A model generated the notes under the pieces. That model saw only the letters and a program-made list of their open reading frames with translations. It did no database searches and had not been told where the DNA came from. A DNA stretch of 64,000 nt from NCBI GenBank assembly GCA_028023455.1, contig JAQFVV010000030.1, forward strand, positions 5,102,501 to 5,166,500. Direction: 5' to 3'. A program made the translations under genes and the position numbers. The DNA comes from Epiperipatus broadwayi. Lineage: Eukaryota; Onychophora; Udeonychophora; Euonychophora; Peripatidae. This document shows, in pieces, positions 61,501 to 64,000 of this stretch (its first letter is position 1; every line of letters begins with the position of its first letter).

Positions 61501-61807
61501 ATTGTGTGCATTTTCTTTTATTAGTATAATTATTATATATAGAAAGAGAAAGGGAATTTCCCCATCGTTTTATTTTCTATAAATGAGATTTTAATTTTAG
61601 TCTTAGTTATTTGTATCAACATTTAATTTACATCTCTGTATACTCCATGTTTGCATCAATGTTCAGATGTAAAATAAACTTATTTTCAATTGAAATTTTT
61701 TTGTTTAACAATGTTGCAATATCGGGGATAATTTAAGTTTCCTATTCACTGACACCCTATATTTGAGTTCATTTTGAGATTGAAATTATGCTAGCTAATA
61801 TGTAATA

Positions 61808-61970
61808 TTAGGGTATGAGCACAGACTTTCACATGACCCACCACTCTCCACTCCATCTAATAACACTGATACACTTAAACATACATATGTTGAAAAGATA
61901 AATAATCACCAATATACGTATTTCATGCTAAACCAGCAATCATCAGTTGGTCCAGATTATCATCGGAAAA
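61808..61970. repeat. HH-A ribozyme repeat, locus 6 (fragment)
   Basis: The first about 160 bases of a unit (gagcacagactttcacatga, 61819) ending abruptly after the hammerhead at about 61965. It continues the family found at 30 kb. Confidence 0.65.
61903..61959 (-). ncRNA. Type I hammerhead ribozyme, HH-A copy, complete fold
   Basis: Identical 57-nt layout to the copies at 30090 and 30565: TAATC/GATTA outer stem, ACCAA/TTGGT, core complement of 61940-61946, stem II TGCT/AGCA, palindrome ATACGTAT (61914-61921). Confidence 0.7.
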
Positions 61971-62462
61971 TTAAGCTAAATTTTAAAAATCAAATTCAAC
62001 TTCTGATTTTTAAACTTATATATTAATAGAATAAAATGTAGGAATTTTTGGTATCAGCATAAAGAAATTGGTAACACTTTTTTTACTCCAATTTCATATT
62101 ATTGTATGCTGTGAATACTGTTCAAGCCATGAAGTAAATATAAATTATTTATTCATATCCCTTCTAATTACATCTAGTTTAAAGTGTATATATTATGCTT
62201 GTGTTTAAATATTATTTATTCAATAGTAAAATGATAGTAATAACGATATGTAAATGTGATTAAAATTAACCAACGGTTGAGTTCTCACAAAATTGTATTT
62301 TATTAGCTGAGTAAGCTGTATAATGCAAGGCAGAAATGGAAAACTATTTCAGGAAGTAATGACCTTAGGTGAGTTACCTCTTACCATATGACCACTGCTG
62401 TGACTGTAAACGATTCCCAAATGCAGTTTATCTGAAGAAAAAAAATGCATGTAATTTATTTA

Positions 62463-62720
62463 TTGTATTGTTATGATATATTCAGTTATTTAGTAATTAC
62501 TGGATTTATATATGAGGGTTTTGATTTATTTTAATGATTTATATTGTTATTGTTTCTTTTTAATTTCATTATTGAACACTAGATGGTTTCATGTCTGAAA
62601 TAGTTTGTTAATGTTAAATAGATTATTAACACTTGAAAAGGGCACCAAATCAAGTGCTGAAAAAGGCTTTTAATGTATACAATTTTTTTATTGATATTTA
62701 TATAGCTGTTGTAAAGAATT
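62463..62720 (+). repeat. Penelope-like element 3' untranslated region, copy 2
   Basis: Matches 57640-57910 block by block (gttttgatttattttaatga, agatggtttcatgtc, agggcaccaaatcaagtgct). No coding part is attached, so it is a 5'-truncated insertion. Its possible ribozyme (62625-62675) has stem II GCAC/GTGC and GAA but a changed core (TTGAAAA). Confidence 0.6.
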
Positions 62721-63229
62721 TATTATTTTATCTGAAAAATACTTTTTACAATTTAAGCAATGGATCTGGAAGTCAGATCCATGCTTCACAGCCTTACATA
62801 AACCAACTGTATTTCAAACCTGGTTCCTGTATGTAGAAAAGTATTTAACAAAATTTTGCATTAAATAGAAATAATTTATTAAAGTAAATGCAATTAAGAA
62901 ACTATTTTTTCATAAAAATATCTTGTCGTAATTTATGAAATAGGCATGTATGTGTGGTAAACATATATGTATAAATTAATGCAGGGTTCTGTTAAAGCTA
63001 AAATTAAACTTTTTATATAAAAAAAACACATAATATTTTTATTTATGTTGAAATATTTCGTGTGGTTCATTTTAGATAAGCCTTCCAACATTCCTGAATT
63101 AATTAATTTTAAATTAGAGTTTCGTTTCGGGGCAATTAAATATGGCCTCCTTAATAAGAAATTAGAAGTTAAATCAAAATTAGATTACAAAATCTTAAAA
63201 GTTTGATTTTATAAAAAGAAAATTGTTTT
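62721..63229. other. Gene-free stretch
   Basis: Nothing recognised. Confidence 0.4.
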
Positions 63230-63990
63230 GAAACAAAGGAGAGCGGAGGCTTGTCGAGATTGAATGATACGAAATACAGTAGAGTGAGTTTTGGCTGAAA
63301 AGTATAAATAGTGGGGAGACCAAAAGAAAAGAAATCAGATTATATTTTGTTGAATAGACAATTTTTTCATACTAGACCATGTACGGCGGCTTTGCCTGTC
63401 GTTGGGGCCTCTATCCAGCAGAATGCCAAAGACTAGTGTTTTTAAGTGAACTGAACTGTTGAACTGTCTGCCTGCGGTCTGTACTGGTACTTCACAGACC
63501 AAACACGCTACTTGTAAAATGAATTTCCTGTCGGCAAATCAAGCAAGGCGTCGTGGAAATTGTACTATCGCCAAGACCCAAAATACGGTGCCGGTAACAT
63601 TTTAAAATACTCCTCACGAACTTTTTACCTTCCATTTTGTTCTCGTAAATCTTCATTTGTCTTATTAGTATAAAATCTTTGATGTCCTATAATGTAATTT
63701 AATCAATATAACTCTATACTCTGTAATTTAACCCTCGGTCATTCTTTATAATTTCCATGCTTTCCTTCGTTATTCCTCATTTTTTAAATAAAATCTGTAC
63801 AATATATTTTGCTTATTATTTATGCGGTATTAATATTTATCTATAGAGGTATATTTTAATGTTTTTTTATTACCATTTATATGTCTGTTTCGATAGTTTG
63901 CCAGTTTGATCTCCTCAATAAAGCTTATTCGTTCTTACGTTAGAGAACTATAAGAGATATTTTATTAAAAATATAAGGGGAAGGGAAATT
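63230..63990 (+). repeat. LTR-like / promoter-bearing repeat, copy C
   Basis: Contains agcggaggc (63242), a TATA box, a GC-rich leader of about 220 bp (63380-63595) ending in splice-donor-like ccggtaac, then an AT-rich segment and the 3' block gccagtttgatctcctcaat with an AATAAA polyadenylation-type signal (about 63915). The order matches copies A (10439) and B (11160). It could be an LTR with leader exon. The window ends before any downstream coding region. Confidence 0.4.
63303..63339 (+). promoter_or_regulatory. TATA box with downstream initiator-like site
   Basis: TATAAATAG at 63303-63311, followed by TCAGA at 63335-63339, about 34 bases downstream (counting to the A). This mirrors the TATA/TCAGT pair at 11309-11339 in a related repeat. 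Confidence 0.4.
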
Positions 63991-64000
63991 ATAAAACGTC

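Overview
This window looks like repeat-dense, very AT-rich intergenic DNA from an invertebrate animal genome. I estimate the AT content by eye at roughly 70-75%. The evidence is the mix of metazoan transposon types (RTE and other non-LTR elements, Ty3/gypsy, Penelope-like elements, hAT, Merlin/IS1595-like, pogo/Tigger, tRNA-derived SINEs) and the absence of any convincing host gene. A lineage cannot be fixed from sequence alone. A mollusc or another spiralian, a chelicerate, or another AT-rich invertebrate would all fit. No intact protein-coding gene was found. Every recognisable coding stretch is a decayed piece of a mobile element.

Layout. 1-9.1 kb: gene-free, with one copy of a ribozyme-bearing repeat (about 1-1.6 kb) and a 2.88-kb direct tandem duplication (3.3-9.0 kb). 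9.1-19.1 kb: two 1.3-kb inverted-repeat arms facing each other across about 7.4 kb, which holds LTR-like promoter repeats and faint retroelement remnants. 19.1-27.2 kb: a 431-bp-period direct repeat carrying a hammerhead ribozyme, then remnants of an RTE LINE (minus strand), a gypsy integrase and a hAT transposase that was later hit by a SINE. 28-38 kb: several inverted or tandem copies of the ribozyme repeat, a Merlin fragment, many foldback elements (one with a second type of hammerhead in its loop), SINE copies and a 5'-truncated LINE. 42-44.3 kb: a decayed, highly charged, coiled-coil-like reading frame (minus strand). 45-46 kb: a nested foldback element. 50.1-51.4 kb: a 20-unit minisatellite. 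51.8-53.1 kb: a pogo/Tigger-like transposon. 53.3-56 kb: the longer LINE copy. 57-62.9 kb: two or three Penelope-like element fragments riddled with nested insertions. 63.2-64 kb: another LTR-like promoter copy.

The most interesting content is a set of type I hammerhead self-cleaving ribozymes, found by reading core motifs and helices by hand. One family is present in nine recognisable copies, four of them with an essentially complete 57-nt fold, inside repeats with a head-to-tail period of about 476 bp. Three further, unrelated-looking ribozymes lie at 19307-19388, 35578-35633 and 61433-61500. All four have a stem III that is a short loopless palindrome, the arrangement known from Penelope-like elements and retrozymes, where two molecules are thought to pair to cleave. 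The window therefore appears to hold several families of ribozyme-bearing, probably circular-RNA-producing, non-autonomous retroelements next to the Penelope-like elements that could have mobilised them. All structural calls come from manual base-pairing and need computational and biochemical confirmation.
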